From: Pseudomonadota bacterium
GTDB taxonomy: Bacteria; Pseudomonadota; Gammaproteobacteria; Ga0077536
Length of the DNA: 64,000 nucleotides
Assembly: GCA_016719885.1 (NCBI GenBank)
Contig: JADJYF010000014.1
Location: 1-64,000, forward strand
Direction: 5' to 3'
Shown: piece by piece, positions 1-8,678 of the stretch
Numbering within the stretch: position 1 is the first letter of the stretch
Layout of the letters: each line of letters starts with the position of its first letter
The notes under the pieces: generated by a model
Seen by the model: only the letters and a program-made list of their open reading frames with translations
The model's database searches: none
Told to the model about the DNA's origin: nothing
Program-made: the position numbers and the translations under genes

Positions 1-122
1 GCAACCCAAGCGTGGCATTAGGAGCTGGTGTTGACCACAGATGGAATGAGCGGTTGTACGGAGGACTCGAAGGAAGTCTCCGGGAACCGTCCTTTCCGGT
101 CGCACTGATTGAAACCGCATAA
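1..122 (+). CDS. C-terminal end of an unknown protein (partial)
   Basis: An open frame runs in from the left edge (codons in phase with base 3) and ends at TAA 120-122, giving about 39 residues. The text reads like real protein (NPSVALGAGVDHRWNERLYG at its start), and the other two frames on this strand close early. No family is recognised. Base composition is AT-richer than the catabolic genes to the right, as it is over the whole first 1.6 kb. Confidence 0.4.
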   Translation, partial: NPSVALGAGVDHRWNERLYGGLEGSLREPSFPVALIETA

Positions 123-151
123 GCGTCCTGGGACAGGACGCGAATGAGATT

Positions 152-436
152 ATGGCACGCGGCTACCTCTACGGCATCCTCGATTCGAACTGGTCATGGC
201 GTGTTGACTTTGAGCATGAAGACATCGAGATGGATTTGGTTCTTTTTGCGCCTGGCGATTTTCAGGCACTCGAAACCGAGCGCCTGAAAATCGCCGCCGC
301 CTACCATGGGCCGTCCGGCGTCGGCGCGTCCCTAGTGCCGATGTTCATTAGGCAGCGAGCGGAGCTTCCGCAATCCTGTCCGAACGCCAAATGCGCCTTT
401 CGCGCCGACACCGAATCCTTTATTTTTGCTGGATAG
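152..436 (+). CDS. hypothetical small protein
   Basis: A 94-residue frame opens with ATG and ends at TAG. It is acidic in its first half (FEHEDIEMDLV) and has two cysteines near the end (SCPNAKCAF). There is no clear signal peptide, membrane segment or Shine-Dalgarno sequence. It lies 29 bases after the preceding partial frame. No family is recognised. The 240 bases between it and the next gene show no convincing gene. It could be a fragment, because neighbouring genes here are broken by single-base changes. Confidence 0.35.
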   Translation: MARGYLYGILDSNWSWRVDFEHEDIEMDLVLFAPGDFQALETERLKIAAAYHGPSGVGASLVPMFIRQRAELPQSCPNAKCAFRADTESFIFAG

Positions 437-677
437 CATTTGGGGAGTTACCGCCTACCCAGGCGTTATGGAATGATCAGCTTGGCGGCAAAGAATCTTC
501 TGGATCGTGATATTCAGTATCAGGACATCGACCAGCGTCAGCCGCGGCTGGCATTGGGACGGTATTTGATAGTCGGGTTCAATCTATTTCTCGATTGATT
601 TTCCAGGGAGTGCATTTGACTGTAATCGGTGCATTCGTTTCGAAATCGCAACCGCAGTGAGATGAGGGGGCATTGAC

Positions 678-1356
678 GTGATGAATAAGCGAACCGTAAT
701 GAGTGGAGTCTTGCTGGCATGCGTAGTTCTGTCACCGGGACTTGCAGCTCGCGATGGCGTACACAAGCTGGAATTTTCCCTGAGTGGGAACACATTCTCA
801 GGATCACCAAAGGTATTTCTGAGAGGTCGCGGAGGTAACACGCCATGTAGTACAGCCGCCATTTCCAGCGATAACATCTCGTCCTCCCGTGTCACAATCA
901 CGGTTTCGGAAGGCATCGTGAATATTGACGAGAAAATATCGAAAGCGGGTTGGCCGAGCCCTCAGCAGGGTGCACGCAGATCCGTATCCAGAGAGGGCAA
1001 CAGGTTCGTGCTCTGTTCGATGGAGATGGCGGCTTGAAATTCATCGGTTCGGGCGCGTCTGATACAAAAGACAGCGACAAGTCTGGCAATGATCCAATTA
1101 CACCGCCAAGCACAAGCACGATTATCGAGTTCAGCTCATTTGAGAAGGTCAACGGTCAACCCTGACTCCACCTGATTCCAATTGTGATGGCTTTCCCAGT
1201 GGCTTCCAGGAGAAGGACGTAAAGGAAGTAGTCTATGACGGCGGTTACACCATGTTCGATTTTCCCGAAGATATTGAGGCAGTTGCTAACCCTCTTGTCA
1301 TCGGGTACTGCAAGATCGTAGTGGGAACCACGACTTACTACTATCGATGCAGATAG
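678..1356 (+). pseudogene. secreted protein of unknown function, two frameshifts
   Basis: The frame opens with MMNKRTVMSG followed by a hydrophobic stretch (VLLACVVLSPGLAA), a typical Sec signal peptide with cleavage expected after about residue 24. Reading continues coherently only if the frame changes twice. The first change is near 944-950 (GCGGGTTGG, apparently one G missing) into a frame reading LAEPSAGCTQIRIQRGQQVR. The second is near 1160-1164 (CAACCCTG, one C missing) into a frame ending in GYCKIVVGTTTYYYRCR at TAG 1354-1356. The length of 679 bases equals 227 codons minus two bases, which fits two single-base losses. The intact protein would have about 226 residues, with several cysteines. 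No family is recognised. Confidence 0.55.
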
Positions 1357-1626
1357 GCGAGCTAGTCGGTAGCGAGGGCGTTATGATGGCCCCCCGAAGC
1401 AGGAATAGGCGAGCGTCTTCCGTAATACAAGAAGGCCCCTGGATGTGGGTAATACTGAGACTCGTGCCTGCCTGTTTCGAGCGTAGTTTGAACCGCCCTC
1501 CAAGCCTTGTTCGGTGGTCCTCTGGGAAACGACGGCAAGTTACACTCGCTTAAATTTCCTGACAAATATTGCCGCCGTCAACGTTGCCCCAAAGGTGTAC
1601 CAAAAGCAGCTTGGTGACGTCGAGCC

Positions 1627-1827
1627 ATGCACTGCGCGCGGAAACACGACGGACACAGCCTCGGCGCCTGCGTGGCGATGGCCTATGTCGAACATGAAAC
1701 GGGCGTCGACGACGACTTCATTGCCGGCGGGCGCTTCGAGGTGGAACAGGCTGGACGGCGCTGCGGCGCGAAAGCGTCGTTGAAGGCGCTCTACGATCCG
1801 AAAGGCTTGCGCATGCGCGGCGCCTGA
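1627..1827 (+). pseudogene. remnant of a GcvT/aminomethyltransferase C-terminal domain
   Basis: Only about the last 60 residues are visible, from SLGACVAMAYVEHETG to the TGA at 1825-1827. This matches the end of the folate-binding aminomethyltransferase domain found in GcvT and in dimethylglycine/sarcosine dehydrogenases, where a SLG...A.GYV strand is followed by a (P)AKASLK.LYDP stretch. The rest of the domain and any FAD domain are absent; the sequence to the left does not read as protein. Composition changes here from AT-richer to the GC-rich background, so this may mark an old junction. It could also be a sequence-quality break. Confidence 0.5.
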
Positions 1828-1884
1828 CGCGCTGGCCAAGGGCGGCGCAGGGTCTGGCCCGCGCCGTCGTGGCACGCCATCGCG

Positions 1885-2869
1885 TCACGGCAACAACACG
1901 CTCGAGCCCGTGGTGCGACGCGCTTCCAGATCGCGATGCGCCTTGACCGCGTCGGCCAGTGCATAGCGCTGGTCGATGCGAATCTTGACCGCGCCGCTCG
2001 CCACCACCTCGAACAGGTCGTCGGCCATGGCCTGCGTCGATTCACGCGTCGACATGTGGGTGAACAACGTCTGGCGCGTGAGGTAGAGCGAACCCTTGGG
2101 CCCGAGCAAGGCCGGTGCGAATGGCGGCACCGGGCCCGAGGCATTGCCGAACGAGGCCATCAGGCCGAACGGCCGCAGACAATCGAGCGAGCCATCGAAG
2201 GTGTCCTTGCCGACCGAATCGTAGACCACTTTCACGCCCTGGCCGCCGGTGATGGCCTTCCCGCGCTCGACGAAATTCTCGTTCTTGTAGTTGATGACGA
2301 AGGCCGCGCCGTGCTCCTTCGCGAGTTGGCATTTCTCGTCGCTGCCGGCCGTGCCGATCAGTTGGTAGCCGAGCGCCTTGGCCCATTGGCAGGCAATGAG
2401 TCCGACGCCGCCGGCGGCCGCGTGCCACAGGATGTGGTCGCCGGCCGCGAGGCCACCCTGCGGCAGGGTGCGCTTCAAGAGGTATTGCACCGTCATGCCT
2501 TTCAACATCATGGCCGCCGCGACGTCGAAGGGGATCGCGTCGGGCAATTTGCATACCACCATGGCGTTCATCACGCGCCCCTCGCAGTAGGCGCCCGGGC
2601 CGCCGCCGGCATAGGCGGCGCGATCGCCGGGCTTCACATGGGTCACGCCCTCGCCCACCGCCTCGATGACACCGGCCGCCTCGTTGCCCGCTGGCCTGCG
2701 GCAGCGGCGCGGGATAGAGGCCGGAACGCTGGTAGACGTCGATGAAGTTGAGGCCGCAGGCGTGGTGCCGAATACGCACCTGCCCGGGGCCCGGCTCGCC
2801 GACCGGCAGGTCGACCAGTTCCATGACCTCGGGGCCACCGTTGCTTTTGATCTGGATGGTGTTGGCCAC
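1885..2869 (-). pseudogene. quinone oxidoreductase (zinc-independent MDR family), one frameshift
   Basis: This would be an NADPH-dependent quinone reductase of the medium-chain dehydrogenase/reductase superfamily. The N-terminal half starts at GTG 2869 (VANTIQIKSNGG) and reads through GLNFIDVYQRSGLYPAPLPQ. The frame then shifts at about 2686-2689, where AGCGGGCAAC has one G too many for the expected SGNEAAGVIEAVGEGV. The remainder is intact, with the nucleotide-binding AAAGGVGLIACQWAK, and ends at 1885. The 985-base length is 328 codons plus one. With the extra base removed the protein has about 327 residues, the usual family length. The single change in a G run suggests sequencing error as readily as true loss. 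Confidence 0.8.
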
Positions 2870-3094
2870 GCTGCGCTTCCTCTCTACTGATTGAACAGGC
2901 GCTCGCAGCATAGCGCTGTTCACCGCGACCGTGGGCGGCGCGGGCAAAGTGCGACCGCGCGCATTGATCTTTGCTGCCGCTGTCGCCATTCTGCTGGACA
3001 GAGCGCAGGACCATGACATTCAGTCGGGTGAGTCGTGTTCGGAAACAAAGACCGGGAATGGGGACGGCGTTACGAGTTGCTCTGAGCACCTCGA

Positions 3095-3706
3095 GTGTCT
3101 CAAGCTGCGCCGCCTGTCGCTGGCCGATATCACCGTGGCGGGCATCGCTCACGGCCCGCGGCCGACCGCGTGCCGTTCGACCAACTGCTGATGGTGTGCG
3201 TGGCGCCGGTGGCCGGCGCCGAGGAAAAATGGCTGACGCTCGGCGACCACGCGTTCTACCCGCGTGCCGGTCGCATGCAGCCGCTCGACAAGATCGTAAA
3301 GAACGCCATCGCCACCGATGGCCTGCTGGTGCTCAAGCAGCACGTCGGTCTCATGCTGCGCGACGGCGACGTGCGGGGCATCGAAATCTACAGCCCCGCG
3401 CTCACGCATTTTTGCTACATCCGCACCTACGTCGATTTGCTCGACCAGTTCGGCTTGCCCGACGCCGTGGCAACCCGTCGTCCCCACGACGAAGCGCTCG
3501 ACCATACCCTGCTCTATCGTCGTTCCGACAAGCAGCTGGTGTGGGATTGCCGCCAGAAGGCCTTGAGCCTGGTGCGCTCTGGTCAAGCGGATGCACATGC
3601 GCCGCGCGGGCGGAAACGTCGACCGGCGCGCCTGCGTCGCACGCCGCGTGATTCCGCGCCCACCATGCCCCTGCCGCTCGGCGACTGGGCGCCGCAAGCG
3701 GGCTGA
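3095..3706 (+). CDS. hypothetical protein, probably frameshifted at its start
   Basis: From about base 3170 the frame reads as convincing protein (VPFDQLLMVCVAPVAGAEEK, later HVGLMLRDGDVRGIEIYSPA) for some 135 residues; the last 45 residues are arginine-rich and doubtful. Upstream, another frame reads LKLRRLSLADITVAGIAHGP up to about 3165, so the real gene may begin earlier and be broken near 3165-3170. No known domain is recognised. It precedes the membrane-protein cluster at 3991 but is separated from it by 284 bases in which I see no gene. Confidence 0.4.
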   Translation: MSQAAPPVAGRYHRGGHRSRPAADRVPFDQLLMVCVAPVAGAEEKWLTLGDHAFYPRAGRMQPLDKIVKNAIATDGLLVLKQHVGLMLRDGDVRGIEIYSPALTHFCYIRTYVDLLDQFGLPDAVATRRPHDEALDHTLLYRRSDKQLVWDCRQKALSLVRSGQADAHAPRGRKRRPARLRRTPRDSAPTMPLPLGDWAPQAG

Positions 3707-3990
3707 AGTTTGGCGCCGGCAATACGATGCCGGCCGCGCTCTCGAACATGGCGGGCCCGGTATGCGGCGGGGCGCCTTGCATACCACCCATCGTCGCGTT
3801 GCCTGCCGCCCGCAAATCATGGTGTGATTGGCCGGGGAGTCCATCACATCCGCACGCTACCCGCGCATGCCTGGCCATGCGCGTCACGGCGGGCGGAACC
3901 ATGCCACGGCAGCGGCGCCTGGCATGCATGTCTCGTCATCGATGAGCCGTGCGGTCAGGGACCGTCGCAATAAAAATCAAGGGGAGAGTC

Positions 3991-4719
3991 ATGAATCCAT
4001 ATCGCTATGGCCGTGCGCTGGCCTGGTCGGGCATGTTCCTGCTGGCCGGCACCATCGTGTTCTGGGGCATCCTGGGGCAGAACATTCCGCCTTACTCGCC
4101 GGCGCTCGGCGCCGATGAATTCGCGGCCCTGATCCGCGAACACGCCGGGCAGATCCGCGTCGGCATGATCGTGCAGATGCCGATCTCGGTGCTGTATTTC
4201 ACCTGGGGCGTCGCCATCTGGATGGTGATGCGCGCCATCGAGAAAGAGAACGGTTCGAACGCCGTGCTCTCGATCCTGCAGCTGGCCGGTGCGCTGTTCA
4301 CCACCATCGTGTTCGTGCTGCCGTGCTCGGTGTGGCTGGCGGTCGCCTATCGACCGGAAGTCATGGAGCCCAAGACCTTGCTCATGATGTACGACTTCGG
4401 CTGGATGTTCTTCGACATGGCCTACTCGCTGACCACCATGCAGATGGTGGCTTTCGGCATTTGCGTATTGCAGGACCGTCGTGAACGGCCGCTGGTGCCG
4501 GCGTGGGCCGCCTGGTTCAGCATGTTCGTGGTGGTGAGCTTCGCACTTCTGACCATGATGCCGCTGGTGTATGGCGGGCCGTTCTCGCGTAGCGGCCTTT
4601 TGAACTACTTCGTCGAGTTCACGCTGTTCTTCCTGATGTGGCTGGTGGTCGGCACCTACGTGATCAAAGCCCTTGGCCGCCTGGAGATGGAGCACTACGC
4701 CGCGCATGGAAGCCGTTGA
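3991..4719 (+). CDS. multi-pass membrane protein next to oxidase subunit III/IV genes
   Basis: This 242-residue integral membrane protein has about six hydrophobic segments, at roughly residues 8-28, 57-78, 93-118, 133-160, 174-196 and 206-228. The start at ATG 3991 (MNPYRYGR) is preceded by AAGGGGAGAG at good spacing; an in-frame upstream ATG at 3949 lacks this. The stop at 4717-4719 overlaps the start of the subunit III-like gene at 4706, so the three genes 3991-5571 form a tightly coupled unit. The family is not recognised by name. Context suggests a role in a membrane electron-transfer or oxygenase-linked complex; that is inference. Confidence 0.75.
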   Translation: MNPYRYGRALAWSGMFLLAGTIVFWGILGQNIPPYSPALGADEFAALIREHAGQIRVGMIVQMPISVLYFTWGVAIWMVMRAIEKENGSNAVLSILQLAGALFTTIVFVLPCSVWLAVAYRPEVMEPKTLLMMYDFGWMFFDMAYSLTTMQMVAFGICVLQDRRERPLVPAWAAWFSMFVVVSFALLTMMPLVYGGPFSRSGLLNYFVEFTLFFLMWLVVGTYVIKALGRLEMEHYAAHGSR

Positions 4720-5305
4720 CAATGTAACGGTCGGCGCGCGCCGCGAGCGCGCGTCGCCCCTCTGGATCTTCATCACCCTCGACATCTCGAGTTTCGGCCT
4801 GTTCTTCATCGTGTTCATGGCCGAGAGGTTGGGCAATGCGGCGCTGTTCGACCAATCGGCACAGCGTTTGAATGTCGAACTCGGCTTTCTCAACGCCTGC
4901 ATCCTCATCACGTCGAGCTGGCTGGTGGCGTGGGCGAACATGGTCGGCCGCAAAGGCGATTTTGCGCAGGCGCGCCGGCTGCTGGTGTGGGCAATGGTGG
5001 TGGCGGCCGGCTTCGGCGCGGTCAAGACCTTCGAGTACGTGGAAAAATTCCAGGCCGGCGTGAGCGTCGCCACCAACGAGTTCTTCACCTTCTACTTCGC
5101 GTTGACCGGCATACATTTCGTGCACTACGTGGTCGGCATGATCCTGCTCGGCGTGCTGGCGCACGGCCCGAGTCCCTACGGACCGCCGGCCGAGACCCAT
5201 GCCAACTACCGCAAGTGGCTGGACGGCGGCAGCCTGTATTGGCACATGGTCGATCTCCTTTGGATCTTCATCTTCTCCCTGCTTTACCTCATAGGTGCAC
5301 GATGA
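4706..5305 (+). CDS. cytochrome c oxidase subunit III-like (NorE-type) protein
   Basis: This protein of about 199 residues has five hydrophobic segments, typical of the short five-helix subunit III/NorE members of the haem-copper oxidase subunit III family. Characteristic stretches are WIFITLDISSFGLFF near the N-terminus, the central FFTFYFALTGIHFVHYVVG with its conserved histidines, and the C-terminal YWHMVDLLWIFIFSLLYL. The ATG at 4706 overlaps the previous gene by 14 bases, and the stop overlaps the next start (ATGA at 5302). No subunit I or II gene is in the window, so this is not part of a complete oxidase operon here. Confidence 0.85.
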   Translation: MEAVDNVTVGARRERASPLWIFITLDISSFGLFFIVFMAERLGNAALFDQSAQRLNVELGFLNACILITSSWLVAWANMVGRKGDFAQARRLLVWAMVVAAGFGAVKTFEYVEKFQAGVSVATNEFFTFYFALTGIHFVHYVVGMILLGVLAHGPSPYGPPAETHANYRKWLDGGSLYWHMVDLLWIFIFSLLYLIGAR

Positions 5306-5571
5306 TCGGATTCGACGCCAGCGGCCCACGCAACGCGTGGTTGCTGCTACTCCTGGTTTCTGCCGTAAGCCTGGTGGCGGCCGAACTGCTCGCGGAAAGA
5401 CACGTTGCGATTGCCGCCATCATGGCCATCGCGGCGGCCAAGACCATCATCATTCTCGTGCGCTTCATGGAAATCGACCGCGCGCCGACGGCCATACGAC
5501 GCTACCTGTATGGCTGGTCGTTCGGCGTGGCGGGCGCGGTGGTCGCCTTGTGGGCGGTGGCCGCGCCTTGA
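5302..5571 (+). CDS. cytochrome c oxidase subunit IV-like (NorF-type) small membrane protein
   Basis: This 89-residue protein has three hydrophobic helices (about residues 12-30, 35-53 and 68-87) and the KTIIILVRFMEIDRAP loop typical of the prokaryotic COX4/NorF family. The start codon overlaps the stop of the subunit III-like gene in an ATGA, indicating translational coupling. NorE/NorF-like pairs without catalytic subunits occur next to other oxidative genes in some bacteria; what they assist here is unknown. Confidence 0.8.
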   Translation: MIGFDASGPRNAWLLLLLVSAVSLVAAELLAERHVAIAAIMAIAAAKTIIILVRFMEIDRAPTAIRRYLYGWSFGVAGAVVALWAVAAP

Positions 5572-5597
5572 ACGCCCGCCAACAGGGCTGACCGTCG

Positions 5598-6281
5598 GTG
5601 ACGATGCGGCCCCTGCCGCCCGGGCAACACGAGCGAGCGCGCCTCGAACGTTTCGGGCTGGGCTGGTTTGCCGGCAAACTCGACTTCGAATACCGAACCC
5701 TCGCGCTCACCATAGCCGGCGATGTCGCCACCAGCGGCATCTTCGCAGGCATGGACACACTGCCGCGTGTCACGCAGCTCGCCAATTTTCATTGCGTCAC
5801 GACCTGGTCGGTGCGCGATGTGGCGTGGAGCGGCGTGCGCTTCAAGGACTTTTACGCCCACTGCGTCGCCCATCACGGCGTGGCGCCCGACGCAGGCTGG
5901 GTGGTATTTCATGGTCTCGATGGGTACCGCAGCGCGCTGCCGTTGCCGGACCTCATGGCCGACGATGTGCTGCTTGCCGACCGCCTGGCAGGCGAAGTGT
6001 TGCCGCTCGCGCACGGTGCACCGCTGCGCCTGGTGGCGCCGGCCCATTACGGCTACAAGAACGTCAAGCATCTCGGCCGGGTGGAATTCCTGCGCGACGC
6101 CAGCGGCTATCGCTTCGCGTTCCCCTATCCGCAGTTCATGGATCATCCGCGTGCGCGGGTCGCGCAGGAAGAACGCGCGCGATGGTGGCCCGCGTGGCTG
6201 CTGCGGCCTTTCTATCGATGGCTGGCGCCGCTGGCACGGCGCCGCTCGCGGCGTACGCTCGCCCGGCACGGCGCGTCATGA
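5598..6281 (+). CDS. sulfite-oxidase-like molybdopterin-dependent oxidoreductase
   Basis: This 227-residue protein has the oxidoreductase molybdopterin-binding fold of the sulfite oxidase/YedY superfamily. The motif NFHCVTTWSV, about 65-75 residues in, carries the expected Mo-ligating cysteine, and HYGYKNVKHLGRVEF near the end is the usual substrate/cofactor loop. No Tat or Sec signal is visible, so it is probably cytoplasmic, like the small YuiH-type members. The frame begins GTG ACG ATG at 5598; either codon may be used. It follows the subunit IV-like gene by 26 bases and may be co-transcribed with it. Its substrate is unknown. The C-terminus is arginine-rich. Confidence 0.8.
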   Translation: MTMRPLPPGQHERARLERFGLGWFAGKLDFEYRTLALTIAGDVATSGIFAGMDTLPRVTQLANFHCVTTWSVRDVAWSGVRFKDFYAHCVAHHGVAPDAGWVVFHGLDGYRSALPLPDLMADDVLLADRLAGEVLPLAHGAPLRLVAPAHYGYKNVKHLGRVEFLRDASGYRFAFPYPQFMDHPRARVAQEERARWWPAWLLRPFYRWLAPLARRRSRRTLARHGAS

Positions 6282-6335
6282 CGCCGCGACAAATCGGCGT
6301 ACGCATCAACATCACATAACCCAGGATATGCACCC

Positions 6336-7124
6336 ATGAGCTACACAACCCTGTTGGTGGAAAAACACGGCGCGGTCGATTGGCTGACGCTCAACCGGCC
6401 GGACGCCCTCAACTCCCTGAGCCTGCGCATGGTCGCCGAACTGCATGACTACTTCGACAGCCTGCAGAACAACTACGAGGTGCGCGTGGTGGTGATCCGC
6501 GGCGCCGGGCGCCTGTTCTGCGCCGGCCTCGACATGAAGGACGGAGAGCGTCAACCGGCGCGCGGATCCGATGACGGCATGGTCAGCCAGCGCCGATTCT
6601 CGGGCCTGGTGATGAAGATGCGCCGCGCGCCGCAGCCCATGATCGGCCTGCTGCACGGCTATGCCGCCGGCGGCGGCTTTTCCATTGCGCTCGGCTGCGA
6701 CGTGCGCATCGCCGCTGAGGGCACGAAGATGAATTGCGCGTTCATCAAGATCGGCCTGTCGGGCTGCGAGATGGGCTCGAGCTATCACCTGCCGCGCCTG
6801 ATAGGCACGTCGAACGCTGCCGAGCTGCTCTACACCGGGCGCTTCATCGACGCCGCGCGCGCGCTGCGCTTCGGCCTGGTCAGCGACGTGGTGCCGGAAG
6901 CGGAGCTGGTCGCCACCGGCCGCGCATTGGCCGACGACATGCTAGCCACCGCGCCGCTCGGTTTACGCCTGACCAAGGAAGCCTTCTGGGCCAATGTCGA
7001 TGCCCAAAGCCTCGATAGCGCGATCGCGATGGAGGACAGGAACCAGATCCTGGCCGTCACCAATGGCGATCTCAAGGAAGGCATCGCGGCCTTCCTCGGC
7101 AAGCGCACGCCGAACTGGGGCTGA
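6336..7124 (+). CDS. enoyl-CoA hydratase/isomerase family protein
   Basis: This 262-residue crotonase-fold protein catalyses hydration or isomerisation of enoyl-CoA esters. The oxyanion-hole regions are clear: FCAGLDMKD (about residues 61-69) and GYAAGGGFSIALGCDVRIA (about 108-126). The catalytic-glutamate region reads KIGLSGCEMGSSYHLPRLIG. An AGGA lies about 10 bases before the ATG. It fits a beta-oxidation step for the CoA thioesters that the dehydrogenases and CoA-transferases elsewhere in the window would generate. The exact substrate cannot be assigned. Confidence 0.88.
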   Translation: MSYTTLLVEKHGAVDWLTLNRPDALNSLSLRMVAELHDYFDSLQNNYEVRVVVIRGAGRLFCAGLDMKDGERQPARGSDDGMVSQRRFSGLVMKMRRAPQPMIGLLHGYAAGGGFSIALGCDVRIAAEGTKMNCAFIKIGLSGCEMGSSYHLPRLIGTSNAAELLYTGRFIDAARALRFGLVSDVVPEAELVATGRALADDMLATAPLGLRLTKEAFWANVDAQSLDSAIAMEDRNQILAVTNGDLKEGIAAFLGKRTPNWG

Positions 7125-7147
7125 GGCGCGCCGCGCCTCGCTGCCCC

Positions 7148-8398
7148 TCAGTCGTCGATGGCCTGGTAGACCAGCGCGCGGAAGTCGTTCTCCGGCAGGT
7201 CGAAGCCGATCATGAACTGGGTCATGAGCACCGCCGCGAGTTCTTCGCGCGGGTCGACCCAGTAATAGGTCTTGGCCGCGCCGGCCCAGCCGAATTCGTC
7301 CGGCGAGGCGGACACGCCCAGTTGCCCGACATCCATCGCCACGCGTGAGCCGAGGCCGAAGCCCCAGCCGGGCATGGGCACGCCACCGAGCGTGATCGGC
7401 AGCTGCGCCGCTGTCAGGTGATTGCAGTGCATGACTTCCAGCGTCTTGCGGCCGATGATGCGGCGACCATCGGCGGCGCGTCCGTCGAGCAGCATGCGCG
7501 CGAACGCCAGGTAATCGCTGGCGGTCGAGAACAGGCCCAGTCCGCCGCGCTGGAAGGTTGCCGGCGCGTCGCAGGGATAGGTCTCGGCCACCGCGTCGCG
7601 TCGCCCATGATCGCCCGCCAGGAAGCTCTGGAAGATCTGTCCGAAGGTGGCATTGCGGCCAATCAGGTCGGGATGTCCGTACATCGCCGCCAGGCGATTG
7701 CGCTCGCCCGGCGCGACGCCGAAACCGGTATCGCTCATGCCCAGCGGCGCGAACAGGCGTTCACGCAGGAAATCGCCGAGCGGCTGATTGGCCAGCACCT
7801 GGATGAGCTGCGCGGCGACGTCGATACCGAGGCCGTAATGCCAGGCGGTGCCGGGATGGAAGGCCAGCGGGATGCGCGCGAGATCGTCGATGAGCGTTTC
7901 CAGCGTGCGCGTGGCGTCGTTCATGAGCCGCGCTTCGCGATACTGCGCGCCGACCGCGTAATCCTCGAAGAAGTCGTAGGTCAGGCCGCAGGTATGGGAC
8001 ATCACGTCGCGCACCTGCATGGGACGGAACATGTGCTGGTTCTCGAGACTGCCGTCCGGCATCAGGACCTTGGTGCCGGCGAAGGCCGGAATGAATTTCG
8101 ACACCGGGTCGACCAGCTGGCAGCGCCCTTCCTCGTACAACAGCATGAGTGCCGTGCAGATAATGGGCTTGGTCATCGAGTAGATGCGGAAGATGGTGTC
8201 GTCCGCCATGGCGATGCCGGCTTCGCGATCCTGCCAGCCGACACGCGCCGCGTGCACCAGCCGTCCGCGTCGCATGACCATGGCGTGAAAGCCGCCATAG
8301 GTACCGGCGTCGACATAGCGTTGCAAGGCGGGCGCGATGCGCTCGAGGCGTTGGGCGTTCATGCCCACGTCTTCAGGGGCGGCATTGATGGAAACCAT
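7148..8398 (-). CDS. serine hydrolase of the beta-lactamase/esterase (class C) family
   Basis: This 416-residue penicillin-binding-protein-like hydrolase starts at 8398 (MVSINAAPEDVGMNAQRLER). The catalytic SxxK is in FRIYSMTKPI, about 70 residues in, and the second motif is WHYGLGIDV. No signal peptide is seen, so it is likely a cytoplasmic esterase of the EstB type rather than a beta-lactamase. It runs convergently to the enoyl-CoA hydratase (stops 24 bases apart) and divergently from the BVMO at 8679; the 280 bases between should hold both promoters. Such esterases commonly cleave the esters made by BVMOs, which makes the pairing sensible (inference). Confidence 0.85.
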   Translation of the reverse strand: MVSINAAPEDVGMNAQRLERIAPALQRYVDAGTYGGFHAMVMRRGRLVHAARVGWQDREAGIAMADDTIFRIYSMTKPIICTALMLLYEEGRCQLVDPVSKFIPAFAGTKVLMPDGSLENQHMFRPMQVRDVMSHTCGLTYDFFEDYAVGAQYREARLMNDATRTLETLIDDLARIPLAFHPGTAWHYGLGIDVAAQLIQVLANQPLGDFLRERLFAPLGMSDTGFGVAPGERNRLAAMYGHPDLIGRNATFGQIFQSFLAGDHGRRDAVAETYPCDAPATFQRGGLGLFSTASDYLAFARMLLDGRAADGRRIIGRKTLEVMHCNHLTAAQLPITLGGVPMPGWGFGLGSRVAMDVGQLGVSASPDEFGWAGAAKTYYWVDPREELAAVLMTQFMIGFDLPENDFRALVYQAIDD

Positions 8399-8678
8399 GG
8401 ACTGACTCCGGCTTGATGAGTGAAAGGCCCATGATAGCCGAGGCCAACTACGGGACACGATGCCGGCCCTGGCGGCAGTCGGCGCCATACACCATTGAGT
8501 AATGTGGAATGCCGTAATTGGCGGCCCTCATGCCCCGTGCTAGCTTCCGGACCACATCGAGATTCGCCGCGACCGCGCCTTTGCGCGTGCTCACCCGTCT
8601 GCATGCCAGGCACTGGCGAATCATTCGCTTTCCGGTCGGCGCCGGCCAGGCGTCGCCGTCATTCCAGAGGACAGGCAC

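Noticed and set aside
7148..8398. Beta-lactamase resistance gene
   Set aside because: SxxK is present but there is no signal peptide, and the YGLG-type second motif is that of the EstB-like esterases.
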